A stretch of 64,000 nt of DNA from Agriotes lineatus. Its lineage: Eukaryota; Arthropoda; Insecta; Coleoptera; Elateridae. Positions 32,033-41,804 of this stretch are shown piece by piece. Positions within the stretch are counted from its first letter, which is position 1, and each line of letters opens with the position of its first letter. Location: assembly GCA_940337035.1 (NCBI GenBank), contig OW679195.1, positions 178,532,015 through 178,596,014 on the forward strand. The letters run 5' to 3'. Under the pieces are notes generated by a model. That model was not told the DNA's origin and searched no databases. It saw nothing but the letters and a program-made list of their open reading frames with translations. Position numbers and translations under genes: made by a program.

Positions 32033-32625
32033 GGAAATAGTCACTTATAATACCATGAGTAGTCAAAGTTATGTTGAATATTTTTGCTGTGGTATCACAA
32101 ATGTCCATTGCGCTTCGGTATGATTAGGACGAGTGCGCTAGTACGAGTCCTAATCTTAAGGCTCTCTGTCCACTGGCCCGACGCGACTGCGATTCGATTA
32201 CGATGCAACTACGACATACCTACGATGCGATCGCGACGGCAACTTGTGTTATGCACATCAGAGCAATTTGTTCTCAGTCTGGTGCAAAATGTTTTCGAAT
32301 GATGATGATGACGGCATGGTTGTATACATATGAAATAAGGACAGGAAACCGAAATGGAAGTCCACGTTCACCCCTATATCAAAAATAATAAAGAGTGCAA
32401 TACTTTTATTTTATCGCAGCAAGAGAGCTCTCCCTACATGAGCAAAATTATGTTACCGAATGTCAAAAGAGAACTCTAATGTATTAGTGGAAGGATTTAA
32501 GTCGATTGAAAAGCACGGCTCAATATAAGTTTCTTGTCAGTTGCGTCGTCTCAGTGAGCGGACAGCCTAAGCGCAATGGACATATTCTACTTAACTTTGA
32601 CTAAGAATGGTATTCGAGGGACTAT
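32033..32625. repeat. Foldback F4, F1-type, with an element in its apex
   Basis: Left end 'aaatagtcacttataatacc', right end 'ggtattcgagggactattta'. Arms match F1 ('agtagtcaaagttatg' with 'aactttgactaag', 'tgtccattgcgctt' with 'aagcgcaatggaca'). A separate element (32160-32567) sits at the apex. Confidence 0.8.
32160..32567. mobile_element. MITE, Harbinger-like, inserted in foldback F4
   Basis: Ends GGCT(CT)CTGTCCACTGG and its imperfect complement 'cagtgagcggacagcc', with target duplication TAA at 32157-32159 and 32568-32570. 408 bp, non-coding; a (GAT)n-like run lies at about 32299-32310. Confidence 0.8.
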
Positions 32626-32744
32626 TTAATGAATTAAACTACCTTTTCAAATTAGTTTTCAGTAAATCTAGCAACAAACTACGCAATTTCTATAGTAACA
32701 GAACACTAATATTGACTTTTTCTAATCAAAATCGCATTTGTTAA

Positions 32745-32868
32745 AAATAGTCACTTGAATACCTTCTAGGAAGATATATCCACTGATATTTTTTCGATTT
32801 GTCAAGAAAGGTCAAATTCTGGATTTTCATTGGCCCTTTTTGAGATGACAGGTGAATTGAATAGTCAA
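32745..32868 (-). repeat. R1 repeat, copy 3 (inverted)
   Basis: Reverse complement of 24270-24395 with a few changes. The left end reads 'aatagtcacttgaatacc'. Confidence 0.85.
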
Positions 32869-32869
32869 C

Positions 32870-33330
32870 AGTAATATCCCAAGTGCATTAAAATATCCAA
32901 TAAAATTTTAACGTTTTCTGTCAGAATGTTTTGCTAAGAAATTTGTTAAGTAAATTCGCCGCTCAACAAGAATCCCGAGTGAGTAGCAAGAGGGATTTTG
33001 GGGCGGAAAATTTACGAGATATATTTCTTCAGAGCAAAACATTCTGACAGAAAATCTTCAAAATTTATTCAGGCTAGTCTACATGCACGCAGGATGTTCG
33101 GAGAGATTATTTCCTGAATAAATGGATAAAATTCAGTTGGTAAAGCACCTTTAATAATCATGTTAAAATTATGCACAAGCGATTAAATTTTGACACATAT
33201 TTAACCGCGGTTAAATTTTGACGTTTGAATTTTTGTCATTATTAGACTGACAGAAACCATAGTGATTATGCACTATTATGGATATGAAGGAAATAATCAG
33301 TAATAATACCACGGGACGACAGTGAATTAT
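32870..33330 (-). repeat. Inverted copy of the 24691-25022 block
   Basis: Carries 'gccgctcaacaagaatcccg', 'tattcaggctagtctacatg' and 'taaccgcggtta' in the opposite order and orientation to the left locus. Confidence 0.65.
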
Positions 33331-33860
33331 CAAATAGTAGTTTGTACAACGAGAGTGGATATGGACATTCCACTCGAGTTGTACAGTGTATTTTTTCTAC
33401 GACCTATCAATGGAAAAGAATGGAAAATTAAAAGAAAATTTATTCAACGCTAATTAATAAGATATCTTACAACAAAATCACGTTTGCCACAAACAGGGCA
33501 CAGCAGGGCGTGCCCATTGCAAAACAAACAATTAATGAAAGTTGCCCAGGTAATCACGACTAACGTGGTTTGTGATTGGTGTATTTCATATCCACCCTTG
33601 TGTGGATATGAAATCATATACGTTCAGTTAACTACAATTGCCTACATATCCATTCTGTAGATTGTGAAGAAAACAGAATATATACATGCGGGAGTAGAAA
33701 AAATACTTTTGCTTTCTCACGAAACGGGTTGCTTAGAAACAACACGAGCCGAAGGCGAGTGGTGTTTCTACAAAGCAACACGTTGAGTTTGTAAGCAAAA
33801 GTATTTGATAATTCTCAAAGTTGTCGAGTGAGTATTTGATTAGATTATACCATGAATATC
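33331..33860. repeat. Two foldback hairpins
   Basis: The first is 'tgtacaacgagagtgga' / 'tccactcgagttgtaca' (about 33348-33389). The second runs from 'aatacttttgctttctcacg' to 'gtaagcaaaagtatt' (about 33699-33809), with the inner pair 'gggttgcttagaaacaacac' / 'tggtgtttctacaaagcaac' and GC-rich apex 'gagccgaaggcgag', the complement of the F3 apex core. Confidence 0.7.
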
Positions 33861-33989
33861 AATAAGGGAAATACACTAAAAATGTATTACATTTGTATTC
33901 TAAAAAAACTTGTTGGAAATGGCATGACATTGACAGCTGACAGCTCAAAATTGAAAACGCTAAAACGATAACACCACGTTGTTTTCACT

Positions 33990-34215
33990 TATTAATACGT
34001 GGCCTGAATAGGGATTTTGTACATTATGAATGGCATAATCTGCAAAATACCCCTCGTGCATACCAAATTTCTTCTGACAATTTGGCATGCACTATGGATA
34101 TTACTATTGATAATGCATCATTAGTACACTTGTGTGCTTGCATAACTCGTGCTACGCATTCATTTGTAACTTACACACATATATTAATAATGCACTTATC
34201 CCACTCGTATATTAA
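33990..34215. repeat. Foldback related to 22262-22365
   Basis: 'gtgcataccaaatttcttctg' and 'acaatttggcatgcac' form one hairpin (34053-34094). It is followed by 'ttgataatgcatcattagta' and, inverted, 'attaataatgcacttatccc', the flanks shared with 22262-22365. Confidence 0.6.
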
Positions 34216-34363
34216 ATAACTATTATCCGACACCTCCTACTTATAATGCTATTATTAGATCGATTTTAGACCTCTAAAGTGGCCCATAACCCACTAGTGA
34301 GGTAAAAACTATAACCCTCTAGTGACATAAAAACCATGTCACTCACTACTGTATTGTTGGTAG

Positions 34364-34477
34364 CACTGTCAAGCTATATTAAATTCAAGATTTGCAGGTT
34401 AAGTTTTGTGTCAGCCTGTATCAAGTAACAAACAAAACCTAACTTACTAACCTCAAATTTCACATAGACTGACAATA
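34364..34477. repeat. Foldback MITE 'ACTGTAAGTC', copy 2 (diverged)
   Basis: Same architecture as 25853-25964, with more substitutions ('cactgtcaagctatatt' to 'acatagactgacaata'). Confidence 0.75.
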
Positions 34478-34639
34478 CACTTCAGTATCTACCGCCAAAC
34501 GTACAACACAAATAACAGCCGACTCTAATTATAAATTTATTTGATCTTTTCGTATTTTCCAATTTGTCACTGACTTTTCACGGCTGCAATATAAAATTTA
34601 TGATTTTTAGATATTTATTGAGTTGTTGGAAAACATTTT

Positions 34640-34745
34640 GTAGGGCACGCCTGTGTCATTACAAATAATTCACCCTTTCGGCCTGGCAGCCTCGAGGGCT
34701 CAACTTTTCTCTCGTGGATTATTTGTAATACTTATAACACACTTG
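34640..34745. repeat. Foldback hairpin near 34.7 kb
   Basis: 'gtcattacaaataattcacc' and 'tggattatttgtaata' are inverted arms around the GC-rich apex 'ctttcggcctggcagcctcg'. The flanking 'acacgcctgtg' is also partly symmetrical. Confidence 0.6.
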
Positions 34746-34980
34746 TACCATAAATGACTACATCCACAAGAAAATTACTGAAGTCGAAGTAAAATTATTC
34801 CTTTTTCAAGTGAATTCAAGTTGTTGAAAATAACATAACTGATCCCTCCAGTTTAGCAAGATACCACGAATAGGTTTTCTATAACTGATGTATTTTCCAG
34901 AAGTTATAAATTCTCAATGTAGGTAATTTTGACGTTAGTAACTCTTTTAACTAAATAAAGTATGATCAAACATTATTTTC

Positions 34981-35345
34981 ATCTAGCATGGCTATCGAAT
35001 AGTTCCTAATTTATGAATGCAATTATCTTTATAAATATACAAGGTGCCCATTTTAAAACTCCGAACCCGAATTTTATAAATAGGTAAGATACAATCCAAT
35101 ACACAATTAAACCGTCAAAGGTACTGAAATATGATTGCTCTGATCTTAATTATAGCAATACTTGTTTTAAAATTATTGTCACCTTGCATCTGTACTGTGT
35201 ATTGCCTATTTACAGAACTTCAAGCTCGGAGTTTTAAAATGGGCACGGCACCCTGTATATAAATATCAAACTTGACATTTGAATTTTAAACTAGTTATAG
35301 TTGCATTTATGAATTGGGAACTATTCCATAGCCATACTAGATAAT
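34981..35345. repeat. Outer foldback containing a MITE
   Basis: 'tagcatggctatcgaatagt' on the left pairs with 'actattccatagccatacta' on the right, and 'aatttatgaatgcaa' with 'ttgcatttatgaatt'. The centre is occupied by the element at 35040-35262. Confidence 0.8.
35040..35262. mobile_element. MITE nested in the 34981-35345 foldback
   Basis: Ends 'acaaggtgcccattttaaaa' and 'ttttaaaatgggcacggcac', extended by 'ctccga' / 'tcggag'. About 220 bp, non-coding. Confidence 0.8.
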
Positions 35346-35365
35346 AGCTATTTATGCAACAAGTG

Positions 35366-35830
35366 CTAAAAGTCGACTTTTAGCACGCGTTGCATACAAT
35401 ATTTTATCTAGACCTTAATTTTACCGTTATTAATCAATAAATATCGATTTAAGAAAGGTTCGCATCTGCGACGCTGCGTCATAATGAATAGTAGCCTACG
35501 CCGCTGGCGATTGTTTGGCCACGCCCGTGCTGTCAAGGTGAGTTACGAAATGTAATTATTGATACTCCACATATGACTGTATTCATTACATAACGCTTTA
35601 ATTATTTCAAAAACGCTTTACCTGTAACGCAAGAAGCAACTAGAATAGCTTTACAACTTCACTTGCAGTTCGAAATTGTAGTTTTGAACCTCGCTTCACT
35701 TTTAGCACATGTGCTAAAAGTAAACAGCTGATTTCATTAAACACGGTAAACTATAAAACGTCACTTTTAGTGAAACAAGCTAGCGCTAAAAGGCCTACTT
35801 TTAGTAGTGGTCGTAGATAAAAATAATTTT
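35366..35830 (-). repeat. Roughly 450 bp segment, orientation 2 of a pair
   Basis: The left flank 'gcacgcgttgcatacaatat' followed by 'tttatcta' is the same as at 26028-26059, but the interior reads in reverse relative to that locus and ends 'tagtagtggtcgtagataaa'. Left of the flank, 'tgcaacaagtgctaaaagtc' and 'gacttttagcacgcgttgca' form an almost perfect palindrome. Confidence 0.8.
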
Positions 35831-36001
35831 TGATACTATATTTGATACACCGGTAAAAATATTCACATTCAAGGCCTGTTTAGAATCACAAATGCCGTGA
35901 ATGGGGTATATGGGGAAAAATACTTTTTTCTTATGGGAAAATAGTTATTTATATATCTAGGCTAAACAGCAGTTTTTGTCTGAAGTGCATATTAAATAAT
36001 G

Positions 36002-36498
36002 GGTTTTCCAATAGCGGTGACAGAACTTTAAAAAATCGTCATGAAACATTATATACTTCAACAACGTATAGTATTTACGAATCTATATAACCACAAATAA
36101 GCTTCGTCGCTAAAGAAGGTGTCTGCCAAAATTGGGATCGATTTCTAACTGCTGCATGGCCCAATCAGCAAATTGTTGACTCTGCAAATGGTCATTCGGC
36201 TTCAGTTCTTGGGTTAATTGAACCTTATAGAAATGTAAGTCTTTATGTAAAATTTTCCAAGTTGAGGTTTGAGGAACCATAAATTTCACATAGTGCACGG
36301 AACGTTGTTTGAACAGAAAAGAAATTTTGGTAATGAATACGACCTAGTTCTATACATTGTTGAAGCGTATAATGTTCCATAATAATTTTCCAAAGTTAAT
36401 TTGCTAAAGTGAACACAACTAAAAAAATTGACAGCTTAGTTACTCAAAGGTGAGTACGATCGGTTGTTATAGTTCTGTCGCCGCTATTGGAAAACCCC
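36002..36498 (-). mobile_element. Tc1/mariner-like transposon, internally deleted
   Basis: Ends 'gggttttccaatagcggtga' and 'cgccgctattggaaaacccc' are inverted repeats about 500 bp apart. Between them the minus-strand frame 36298-36110 (62 residues) contains LKPNDHLQSQQFADWAMQQL then DPNFGR, a transposase segment that precedes the first catalytic Asp in many insect IS630/Tc1/mariner-type proteins. The catalytic domain itself is missing, so it is a non-autonomous relic. Confidence 0.75.
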
Positions 36499-36890
36499 TT
36501 ATTTCCGTCAACCGCCATAATTTGGAAAAAATTATATGGGAGTGTGAATTATACGAGTTGTTGCGGCCGAAAAACGTTTGTGGACAAAAATCATTTGCAG
36601 GCTAAAGGCGTTTCCAGATGAAAAATTAATGGTGTCCAAAAAAAGTGGCATTTTTCGTAAATAAATGCGTTCGTAAAATCACACTTTTAGGGACGTCGAC
36701 GGAAAAAGTAGTTTTTAAAAAGTGACATTTTATCAGCTGTCAAGAGGAAAAGAATTTCAAATTTTTTTCCCAACAAAAAATATTCCCAAAAAGTTTTCTA
36801 TCCCTTGTTTATACGTCATGTCCCCCTGGAAATTCGTATATAATTGGTGTTCCCCTTGTATATATCGCTAAAACTATAGTGGTAGTATAA
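36499..36890. other. No recognised gene
   Basis: Spacer with no frame or repeat that I can assign. Confidence 0.3.
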
Positions 36891-36995
36891 CATATAAGTG
36901 CTACTTTATCTACTCTAGTATTACTTTATCCACCCTTGAGGTTAACGTGCTACTTGATCTGCTATTTTGAGTTGATAAAGTAGCACTTTAACATC
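36891..36995. repeat. Hairpin repeat
   Basis: 'aagtgctactttatc' (36897) and 'gataaagtagcacttt' (about 36974) are inverted. 'ctactttatc' and 'attactttatccacc' recur in between. Confidence 0.6.
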
Positions 36996-37039
36996 TGCCA
37001 CAGAAAAAAAATATATATGTACAAATGAAGTAGGAGAAT

Positions 37040-37260
37040 ATAGAGTGGTGAAGCAAGCACTGAAAGCAAGATCAGATGGAAAGAACAGAGTGGGAAGACA
37101 TAGACAGACAGGGTAAAAGTAGCAGCGGAACGGAGACGACTAGAATGGAATACAGCGCGACAAACAGCGCAAGATCGAAGAGTGGAAAAAGTGCTGCCAA
37201 AAACACCAATCGACGAGGAGTGACAACAACCAATCGACTTCAAGCCTTACACCTCACGGT
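37040..37260 (+). mobile_element. LINE 3'-end fragment
   Basis: The plus frame from about 37047 reads VKQALKARSDGKNRVGRHR, then after stops NGIQRDKQRKIEEWKKCCQ. This is the C-terminal tail of an RT protein (GRxRxxW then RD(R/K)xxW). Only the tail is present. Confidence 0.5.
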
Positions 37261-37644
37261 AGAAAGGCTCAGGAATATGTATATAAATCGATATAAATGT
37301 TGTATTCATAAGCAAGATCTAGAATGCACTTGCAGCCTTTTACCGCTTATGGGGTGTAGGAAATACACGGTGTGCTGAATTGTGTGACGTTTGTCAGCAG
37401 ACAGTGAAGAATAGTACAAGCCAAGGCAGGCTTCTACTTGCTTACCTCAAATGTTAATAGGCGATACATTCCGAATTATCTTATTACATTTTTCCCGCTG
37501 CTTATCAAAAATTTTCCTGGATTTTTTGAAAAGTCATTTGGTTTGTCAGCTGAATTAATGTTGATTTCAATCCCTTTCGTGAATCGTGTGACCTGTGACT
37601 GTTACATAGATACTTGCAATTATAAAAAAAATGTTTAAGTCTGC

Positions 37645-37935
37645 ATCTTGCGTTGGTAATTATATTATCCTCTTCTCTTCTCAGACTGCCTATCCAATAT
37701 CTTCATTGGATGTTAGCAACCACATTTCTAAATCTTTCTTCGTCTCTTGCGGTGTTGATTAGTTTCCCTATTAATCTTAAACCACTCCACTGTCTTGTTT
37801 CTTGCCCAGGACATCTGATTTCTGCCTACTCCCCTTTTTCCTTCGAACAGTAGTTGGAGAAGTTTGTATTTCTTATTTCTGGTATGTCTGAGGTATGTAG
37901 TTTTCCTCTGTTAATATTAAGTTCCGTTGTCAAGG
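37645..37935 (-). mobile_element. LINE 3'-end fragment of another family
   Basis: The minus strand encodes KKYKLLQLLFEGK, GVGRNQMSW, WARNKTVEWF and a basic end, the C-terminal tail common to a family of insect LINEs (LLQ-x3-EGK-x2-GxGR-x2-SW). One frameshift. The RT core is absent. Confidence 0.55.
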
Positions 37936-38059
37936 AAAAGCAGTAAACAAATATTATCACCACTAAGGCCATATCACTGACTTACATGATCGTCAGTGGG
38001 AAAACTTAATTTTTTAAACCTAGTGGGCGACACTTTCGTAATTTAGAATGTTGCCCTCT

Positions 38060-38165
38060 ATTAGGACCTTCAAGTCTATAAGCGTACCAAATTTCAAGTA
38101 TCGACTTAGTCTGGAAGTGGCCAGGAATTTTGGACATACAAAACCACAAGCGACACTACATTCCT
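38060..38165 (+). repeat. Dispersed repeat shared with 60600-60710
   Basis: 'gtaccaaatttcaagtat', 'tctggaagtggc' and 'aattttggacatac' occur in the same order and spacing at 60640-60695. Confidence 0.6.
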
Positions 38166-38896
38166 ATTATCTTTGGAAATTAACCAAAAATCAATTTTAA
38201 GTAAAATTACTACTATCGATGAAAAGAAACTAATATCAGTTTAATTTTCAGCCTTTTATTAATTGGTGTTTAAAGCCCTAAAACATGGTTAACTTATTGG
38301 GGAAAGAAAGGATAGCAACCTTATCTCACCATCATCTCACTCTTTGAACTTAAAATTTTCCTTTCAGCTACTGTCCTTCATATTGTGCAAGGTACAATAC
38401 TTCTGTAGCATATGTAACACCATGTGTTACTTTCAAGGAATGAGAAAAAAAGCATACTATGCAAACATAAAAGGTGTGATGAGCAACCAGTTAAGCCAGA
38501 ATTGTATTATTAAGTTAGTAAAAAAAAATCAATTACAGTTACTGATCAAGTGGTTATGTTTAAGTCCTTGATCACAATATTAAAAGCATTATATTAGACT
38601 TATCATAAATTACTTACAATCACAGCATTTCCCTAAAGTGAGTTATTGATGATAGATGATAGGGAAACATTTACTGCTTCTCATTATTGAAGCGAGTTAT
38701 ATCGGCATTAGTCACAAAACGTCTTCCGCACTTAAATTATTGTGCCATTTAACCTACCCTGTAATGTTATTTAACAGCTCCAACCAGTAAAAATGTTACC
38801 AATATTAAAACTACTCCCATAGTCATTAGATCGAGTTAATTCAATTAAAACACCATGTATAACTTAAAAGAAATTTATTTTATATCAAACGATAAA
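38166..38896. other. 3' flank of RpL12
   Basis: AT-rich; no gene recognised. On the minus strand an AATAAA lies shortly after the RpL12 stop (about 38872-38880) and is its likely polyadenylation signal. The 75-residue plus frame at 38344 is not recognised. Confidence 0.4.
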
Positions 38897-39796
38897 TTAT
38901 TCCTCTGGTACTTCTATGCTACCGTCGTTGACTTCATCAATAACGTCGTGAGGTAGCTTTCCGTCAATCGTGCATCCTACAGACTGTGAGGTGCCCAATA
39001 TTTCCTTGACTGTGCCTGACAGCTGTTTCGCCATGGAGCGAGGCCTCATTTGCCTTGCAATTGCTATAACGTCATCGAAGCTAATGTTGCCGCTGTGCTT
39101 GACTAAAAGACAAAATAATCAGCTACATTTTTAAGCAATTTTTATAAATGTTTATTCCCAGTAGTAACGTGCTTAGTAAACCGTAAGCACGGGTTGCAAA
39201 TAAGGAATATTTTGCTCTTGCATCTCCATTATGAACAAAACCATGGAAGTTTTGCTACTTTATGGCGTGCATTTTATAGAGTTAATGGTAAGTACTTACT
39301 ATTCTTCTGCTTCTTTCTGTCACGTGGTGGTTCTTTCAAAGCTTTAATGATAAGTGATGCGGCAGATGGTACAACGGATATGGTTGCTTGCCGATTTTGG
39401 ATTTTAAGCTGGACTGTGATTTTCAGGCCTTTCCAGTCAGCTGTGCCTTTGGCAATGTCATCACCAACTTTCTTTGGGGACTGTAATTTAAGAAGTTTGG
39501 TAAATAATTCGCCGTGCAGACCATAAACAAAAAATGAGGTTATAGTTTTCTAACCTCAAGATATTATTTTAATTCTACTAAAACACTAATTAAACCCTTA
39601 CCAGACCCAATGGACCTATCTTGGGGGCCAACGACGATGTAGCTCCTACTTCGCCTCCAACACATCTGAGATAAACTGCAAAAACACAAGGATTACAAGT
39701 CTTGTCGACGGCTGGAGAGTTTGGTTATTTTCAGGAAGCAAAGCGGAAAAGCTATTTACCGTATTTAATCTCGGTGGGATCGAACTTTGGCGGCAT
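38897..39796 (-). CDS. Large ribosomal subunit protein L12 (uL11)
   Basis: Part of the L12/P-stalk base of the 60S subunit, where it binds the GTPase-associated region of 28S rRNA. Four exons on the minus strand: 39796-39760, 39675-39602, 39480-39300 and 39102-38897, with GT-AG introns of 84, 121 and 197 bp. The phases join to 498 nt, 165 codons plus stop, the normal eukaryotic length. The protein starts MPPKFDPTEIKYVYLRCVGG, followed by the conserved [20 protein letters not shown]. The middle has WKGLKITVQLKIQNRQA and VVPSAASLIIKALKEPPRDR. The C-terminal rRNA-binding domain has ISFDDVIAIARQMRPRSMAK, GTVKEILGTSQSVGCT and VNDGSIEVPEE. No defects. Intron 3 carries a probable H/ACA snoRNA. Confidence 0.98.
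39146..39274 (-). ncRNA. Probable H/ACA box snoRNA in RpL12 intron 3
   Basis: The intron (39103-39299) folds by eye into the canonical hairpin-hinge-hairpin-tail layout. Hairpin 1 has TGCA..CC at its base pairing with GG..TGCA, and an upper stem CAAAAC/GTTTTG. It is followed at once by hinge AGAGCA, a perfect H box (ANANNA). Hairpin 2 has lower stem TATTCC/GGAATA, an open pocket (left strand about 12 nt, right strand about 9 nt), upper stem CGTGCTTA/TAAGCACG, then the ACA box about one base after the lower stem. About 129 nt, in the host gene sense. From memory, vertebrate RPL12 also hosts an H/ACA snoRNA (SNORA65). The target uridine was not worked out. Confidence 0.7.
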
Positions 39797-40615
39797 TTTT
39801 CAGTGCGTCCGTTGCTTGTTAATATGGAAAAATGGTGAAAATTCACCGATGATTGCTGAAAAACTTAACTAAATTCACGTCCTCCAACACTGTTGGGAAA
39901 AGACGTTTTCGAAAGGAAGCAGTGGCAGAACTGACTAGTGCGATTTCCTGTTAAAAATGGCGCGGTTTTTAAACAAATCGCTATTTGACAACGAGTTTGA
40001 AGTGAAAGCTATTTGTATTTTTGTCTTTCCCTCTGTAAAAGCTACGGCGAAATGAAAAGCATCCACTTGAGAGGTTTCTCTGCAACTATTCAACGTTGTG
40101 GAAAAAGTGAAGTGACAAAGCTGTCGAGAAAGTAAATATGAATCTATTTTGAGGAAGAAATTATCAGTAAACGCAACTTAACATATTATTTAATCAATTC
40201 CTGGTTTTTTACGTTTTTACAGCAAGTAGTCAGCTTTTCGTTCAAATCTAATGTGTAAATGATCAAATTATCAATTACGTTTGCAGTAGCCACGTAAGGT
40301 AATGAAATATTACTACTAATACCTACTTCTTTGTTGCTTTTTAATGAATATATATGGACATACAGACATATGTTTTAGTCTCGCTTAATCACATTTTGCG
40401 TTTCTTATTATTGCTAAAATCATTTTAATGAGCTTCTTATCTGGGATACCTATATACCGTCGGCTGCGTTGATATCAACGCAGACGACGCTATATACATT
40501 TCTTTTATAGATTAAATTCCGTGTCAATTTTGTTAGATTGTCATATAATGATCATATATTACAAATGTTCATTAAAAAAGTCCGGGCGGCTGTGGAAAAG
40601 TATGAATAATATGTT
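39797..40615. other. RpL12 upstream region; no second gene
   Basis: 39797-39900 should hold the RpL12 5' end and promoter. The rest is AT-rich, with a short palindrome 'gcgttgatatcaacgc' at 40467-40482. Confidence 0.4.
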
Positions 40616-40621
40616 GGTGGT

Positions 40622-40733
40622 ACTGTAAGTCCATGCCAAATTCGAGTTTAGCAGGTTAGGTTTTGCGTCAGTTATGACACAGACTCACACAAAACCTAAC
40701 TTGCTAACCTCCAATTTGACATAGACTTACAGT
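40622..40733. repeat. Foldback MITE 'ACTGTAAGTC', copy 3
   Basis: Ends ACTGTAAGTCCATGCCAAAT and its near complement, with 'gcaggttaggttttgcgtca' in the left arm. Flanked by 'atgttggtggt', as in copy 1. Confidence 0.9.
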
Positions 40734-41173
40734 GCCTCATATTTTAATATTTTGGGATTGCTTAAACTGGTCTCTTGCTCTTAAATTACAGTATCTGTAA
40801 TTGTGTTACTATATCATGCAAATTACAAATAAAACACGATACGGGGAGAATATAAATAATTAAATTTACAAACGGTATTATACTCTATTCACTATGGTCC
40901 CGGATTGTCAAAAATGACGTTTTATGGTAGCACTGTTGAATTTCAATTGATTTTTGTGTTACTACTAAGTTGGATAACGCAAAAGCATAATTTTGAAAAT
41001 TTGGGTTTTTGTTATAGTATTCCAACCAGAAATTGGAAAGCTATTTAAAATCAGGCCAGCATTGAAAACAGTAAGTCACTTCGTAATTTAATTCATAAAA
41101 TTACTGTTTGATGGTCATTCAGTGACACTTCGATAATAACCTTCAAATTTGACAGATGCATTGGGAAGTTTGG

Positions 41174-41700
41174 AAGATATAAGCTGTTCACGATCTTTTT
41201 GGGTCAGGTGAGGCTATGACCATCTAGTAATTTTGTTGGCAGCACCTCTGTTGCAACTAAACTCCCTCATGGAAATTGACACTTTTTGTATTAGGTTAGG
41301 TTGTTTTCAGTTTAAGGTTATATTTTCTGAATAGGTACATTGTTGCCGGATATTCTCTAGTCTCCACATCCACTCGCGTTCTTTTAAATTTGGTCTGTCC
41401 TTTTTAAATTGGAAGTAGGATCGTTTAATGGAAATTTTTAGTTGTAACAAAATTATTTTGGGCATTTTGACTTTTCCTTTGACGGAAATTAAATTGTTTT
41501 TTTCACATTTGATAAATCATTTATTTTCTTAGGAATATTAAAATAATAAATCTGGCAATGTGGTGGCAAGAAAATGTCGAACAGATACTGACAGAAAAAA
41601 AAGTTGCATCCGCTACATCACCGAATCAGTTAGTCCAACATGAAAAGAAAAAATCATAGCCAACTCTGTCCCAAAAAGGTCGTGAACGGCTTATATATAC
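41174..41700. mobile_element. Nested inverted-repeat element
   Basis: 'gatataagctgttcacgatc' then 'tttttggg' on the left and 'cccaaaaaggtcgtgaacgg' then 'cttatata' on the right are inverted repeats about 500 bp apart. No coding capacity. Confidence 0.65.
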
Positions 41701-41804
41701 GTTTATTTGAAATCGGCAGTGAAGTACGCCGAAATCGTCATTAAAATACGAGAAATCGGCAGTGAAGTAATCCATTGTTTTACGACTTTTTTGTAGGTGG
41801 CGAG

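Noticed and set aside
24000..36500. CRISPR-like arrays
   Set aside because: Repeats here are palindromic or dispersed, with no regular repeat-spacer pattern, and the window is eukaryotic.
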